Shown here: in pieces, positions 51,947 to 54,200 of the stretch
How the letters are laid out: each line of letters begins with the position of its first letter
Position numbering within the stretch: the first letter of the stretch is position 1
Assembly: GCA_012974445.1 (NCBI GenBank)
Contig: JAAXQG010000289.1
Coordinates: 1 to 54,200, forward strand
DNA: 54,200 nt
Direction of reading: 5' to 3'
From: Desulfuromonadales bacterium
Lineage (GTDB): Bacteria > Desulfobacterota > Desulfuromonadia > Desulfuromonadales > JAAXQG01
Notes under the pieces: generated by a model
Databases searched by the model: none
What the model was told of the DNA's origin: nothing
Seen by the model: only the letters and a program-made list of their open reading frames with translations
Translations under genes and position numbers: made by a program

Positions 51947-53788
51947 TCAGCGGTAGCCCGCCGCCTGCAGCGAGAAGAGATGAGCGTACTTCCCCTGGGC
52001 CTCCATCAGCTCCTCATGACTGCCCTGCTCCAGAACCTGTCCTCGTCCCAGCACCAGAATACGGTCGGCCATGCGCACCGTAGAGAAGCGGTGTGATATG
52101 AGTATCGTCATCTTCCCCCGACTCAGGTCAGAGAAACGCTCAAAAATAGAAGCCTCCGCCTCGGCGTCCATGGCCGCAGTCGGTTCGTCCAGCACCAGGA
52201 TGTCGGCATCCTCCCGCATGAAAACTCGGGAAAGGGCGACCTTCTGCCACTGCCCACCGGAGAGTTCGCGCCCCTTGTTGAACCATCGTCCCAGCTGACT
52301 GTCGTAGCCCTGCTCCATCTCCTCAATAAAAGGAGCCGCCATTCCCTTTTTAGCCGCCCGCTCCCAGCGCTGCCGGTCGTCGAAATGCTCCAGATCCCCT
52401 ACCCCGATATTTTCACCCACTAGAAACTGATATCGGACAAAATCCTGAAAGATCACCCCGATGCGCCGGCGCAGCGCTGCCAGGTCCCATTGCCTCAAGT
52501 CCAGCCCGTCGATGAGAATCCGACCGCCATCGGGCTCATAAAGTCCCGCAAGCAACTTGACCAGGGTGGTTTTACCCGAACCATTTTCCCCCACCAGCGC
52601 CAGGCTCGTCCCCGGGGCCAGATGGAAACTAACCTTATCCAGAGCAGGATTCTCGGCTCCCGGGTAAGTGAAGCTTACCTTCTCAAAACGTACCCCGTCG
52701 CCCAGCTCCGGTCCCTCCAGCATCGTCCCCCCTGTCTCGGCGGCGTCCTGCTCCAGATACTCGTAGAGATTGGAGAGATAGAGGTTATCCTCGTACATGC
52801 CGCTGATAGAGGAAAGGCTTGCGCTGACGGCTGCCTGTCCCTGTTTGAACAACAGCAGATACATGGTCATCTGCCCCAGACTCAGCGTCCGGGCCACCGT
52901 CGCCAGAGCGATCCAGCCATAGGCACCGTAAAAGGCGGCCGTGCCCAGCAGTCCCAACACGAAGCCCCAGAAATCCCGACGAAGACAGAGGCTGCGATCC
53001 TTATCATAGAGACGATCAAAGATCTCCCGGTACCGCCCCAACAGCAGAGGACCGAGACCGAAGAGCTTGACCTCCTTGGCGTTATCCTCGCGGGCCAGCA
53101 CCGTCTCCAGATAAACCTGCATCCTCGAATCGGGCGATCTCCAGCGAAAGAGCTGAAAGGCTTCGCCGCTGAAGCGCGCTTCTGCCAGAAAAGCGGGCAA
53201 TCCCCCTGCGAGAATCAGAACCACCGCCCAGGGGGAAAACTGCACCAGCAGCAGAGAGTAACTGATCAGGGAGATGGCGTTCTGAAGCAGGGAGAAAGTG
53301 CGGTTGACCAGACTTAAAGGGCGGGTGCTTGCTTCACGACGGGCCCGGGTGAGCTTGTCGTAAAACTCGGCATCCTCAAAACGCGACAGACGCAGCCCCA
53401 GGGCCTTCTCCAGAATCATCTGATTGACCCGCTGCCCCAAAAGAGCCCGAAGTAAAGACTGGCAGACGGAGAGCCCCCGCTGAGCCCCCGCCAGAAACGC
53501 AACCAACAGAGCCTCCAGAGCTACCAACTCCAGCAGGGCCCGCAGAGCCTCGCGGGTCGGTTGCTCCTGGGCCATGGCTGCAACCACGGCGTCAACGATG
53601 AGCTTGCCCACATAGGCCACCGCCGCCGGAAGCAGTCCGGCAGCCAGAGTAAGAGCCGCGAGCATCAGTGTAAGCAGGGGGCTAGTGGCCCAGACCAGGG
53701 CGATGGCACGGCGGCTGTAGCGAAAGACACCGAAAATATCGGCTAGTTGCATGGACTTTACGGATGATGGAGCAGAGTGAAAGGACAA
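51947..53788 (-). CDS. ABC exporter, fused permease and ATPase
   Basis: The TTG at 53788 has GGGAGG seven bases upstream; an ATG twelve codons later has no site. The 613-residue half-transporter has about six membrane segments (35-330) and an ATPase domain with Walker A GENGSGKTTLVKLLAGLYEP, the Q-loop FQDFVRYQFL, signature LSGGQWQKVALSRVF, Walker B ADILVLDEPTAAMDAEAE and H-loop ISHRFSTV. It should act as a homodimer. The ATPase type resembles exporters of peptides or lipids; the substrate is unknown. A palindrome (53816-53829) just upstream could be an operator. Confidence 0.92.
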   Translation of the reverse strand: MSFHSAPSSVKSMQLADIFGVFRYSRRAIALVWATSPLLTLMLAALTLAAGLLPAAVAYVGKLIVDAVVAAMAQEQPTREALRALLELVALEALLVAFLAGAQRGLSVCQSLLRALLGQRVNQMILEKALGLRLSRFEDAEFYDKLTRARREASTRPLSLVNRTFSLLQNAISLISYSLLLVQFSPWAVVLILAGGLPAFLAEARFSGEAFQLFRWRSPDSRMQVYLETVLAREDNAKEVKLFGLGPLLLGRYREIFDRLYDKDRSLCLRRDFWGFVLGLLGTAAFYGAYGWIALATVARTLSLGQMTMYLLLFKQGQAAVSASLSSISGMYEDNLYLSNLYEYLEQDAAETGGTMLEGPELGDGVRFEKVSFTYPGAENPALDKVSFHLAPGTSLALVGENGSGKTTLVKLLAGLYEPDGGRILIDGLDLRQWDLAALRRRIGVIFQDFVRYQFLVGENIGVGDLEHFDDRQRWERAAKKGMAAPFIEEMEQGYDSQLGRWFNKGRELSGGQWQKVALSRVFMREDADILVLDEPTAAMDAEAEASIFERFSDLSRGKMTILISHRFSTVRMADRILVLGRGQVLEQGSHEELMEAQGKYAHLFSLQAAGYR

Positions 53789-53815
53789 TGCACTGCCTCC
53801 CGAAGACTTTTACCT

Positions 53816-53829
53816 GATTAGTACTAATC
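53816..53829 (-). promoter_or_regulatory. 14-base perfect palindrome upstream of the ABC exporter
   Basis: GATTAGTACTAATC is a perfect dyad lying 27 bases before the TTG start of the exporter gene. Its size and place fit a dimeric repressor or activator site. No regulator gene is adjacent in the window. Confidence 0.4.
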
Positions 53830-53880
53830 TTCCGCCAATATTGATGTGAGCCTTCAAGCCGGGAAGGCAAAAGCTTTTTT

Positions 53881-53972
53881 ACAGGGATAAACGGGATGAA
53901 TGAGATGTAAAGTCAAAGGCAGCGGGCCTGATGTTTGACTGATCTTATCCTCTTCATTTCCTTCATCCCTGT
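53881..53972. repeat. Inverted GGGATAAAC-type dispersed repeat
   Basis: ACAGGGATAAACGGGATGAA (53881-53900) is repeated in inverted, diverged form at 53944-53972 (whose complement begins ACAGGGATGAAGG), giving an element of about 92 bases with inverted ends. The left arm also matches 328-347 at the other end of the window. No gene is visible between 53830 and the stop of the next gene at 54049; a small palindrome (ATGTTT...AAACAT, about 53976-53991) is also present. Confidence 0.55.
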
Positions 53973-54003
53973 TCAATGTTTTTTGAAACATCTTGTCGGG
54001 ATT

Positions 54004-54042
54004 GACGGTTTCGTACACCAGCGAAAGATTCGTGCTAGCCAG
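54004..54042 (-). repeat. 39-base dispersed repeat, right copy
   Basis: Matches 498-536 at 32 of 39 positions without gaps. It begins 6 bases past the stop of the partial minus-strand gene, the same relative place and direction as the left copy after flgJ. Confidence 0.55.
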
Positions 54043-54048
54043 AAAGAC

Positions 54049-54200
54049 TTACCGGGATCCGAAGGGGTAAAGAGTCAGCGTGCCCAGGTCGAGGATTTGT
54101 CCGGTTTCGATGGAAAAGCAGCCATGTTCACCACCAGAGGGGATGCCGTAGGGCTCATCGAAGCGGGGCTGCCCCCGGGTTTTCATCCTCGCCGCAAGGC
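54049..54200 (-). CDS. 3' end of an unidentified minus-strand gene
   Basis: One minus-strand frame is open from the window edge to a TAA at 54049-54051. The last residues include RGQPRFDEPYGIPSGGEHGC and FSIETGQILDLGTLTLYPFG. Composition is protein-like and the other two minus-strand frames stop early, so I take it as real. I do not recognise the family. Confidence 0.5.
   Translation of the reverse strand, partial: LAARMKTRGQPRFDEPYGIPSGGEHGCFSIETGQILDLGTLTLYPFGSR

Noticed and set aside
53851..53880. Hairpin GCCTTC/GAAGGC followed by AAAAGCTTTTTT as a plus-strand terminator
   Set aside because: No plus-strand gene precedes it, and the T run is separated from the stem by four A residues.
1..54200. 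CRISPR arrays, tRNA or rRNA genes, insertion sequences, prophage genes
   Set aside because: No regular spaced repeats, RNA gene signatures, transposase or integrase motifs were found. Apart from the repeats at both ends, the window reads as stable chromosomal operons.

Overview
The window is one long motility and chemotaxis locus followed by a short housekeeping block. Flagellar gene order, a CheA with extra domains, CheD and CheC/CheX phosphatases in place of CheZ, HDOD proteins and FlhF/FlhG-type placement control all point to a deltaproteobacterium of the Desulfuromonadales group (Geobacter, Pelobacter, Desulfuromonas and relatives). That placement comes from gene content and order recalled for the group, not from a search. 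TTG and GTG starts with good ribosome binding sites are common.

Region 1 (about 1-31100, almost all minus strand) is a near-complete set of structural and export genes for the flagellar basal body, hook, motor and secretion apparatus. In transcription order it begins with a large secreted TPR protein at 31075, then flgB, flgC, fliE, fliF, fliG, fliH, fliI, fliJ, a motE-like gene, fliK, flgD, a small flagellar operon protein and flgE, ending at a strong terminator (17571-17610). A second unit starts at motA and runs motB, fliL, fliM, fliN, fliO, fliP, fliQ, fliR, flhB, flhA, flhF, flhG, fliA and a DUF2802-like gene, then flgF, flgG, flgA, flgH, flgI and an unusually short flgJ. Candidate sigma-54 promoters (GG and GC exactly ten bases apart) precede the TPR gene and motA. 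A weaker sigma-28-like site precedes flgF. Filament, hook-filament junction, cap and anti-sigma genes (fliC, fliD, flgK, flgL, flgM) are not in the window.

Region 2 (31465-41399, plus strand) is a chemotaxis operon: cheA, cheR, cheB, cheD, an HDOD gene, two single-domain response regulators, three CheX-type phosphatases and one protein with two CheC-like phosphatase domains plus a degenerate receiver. No cheW or receptor gene is present. CheA is the most unusual protein: an eight-cysteine module interrupts its first phosphotransfer domain, it has a second phosphotransfer domain, and it carries a type II secretion ATPase N-terminal-like module.

Region 3 (41421-49757, minus strand) holds glmU, glmS, a CLC chloride transporter with CBS domains, a UvrD/PcrA helicase and a sigma-54 activator with no receiver domain. 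The activator resembles the FleQ/FlrA master regulators and could drive the sigma-54 promoters of region 1.

Region 4 (49898-54200) holds a small two-gene unit (an MXAN_5187-like protein and a patatin-like phospholipase), a thioredoxin-fold protein, an ABC exporter and the 3' end of an unidentified gene. Both ends of the window carry related dispersed repeats, and the left end also has a REPIN-like element.
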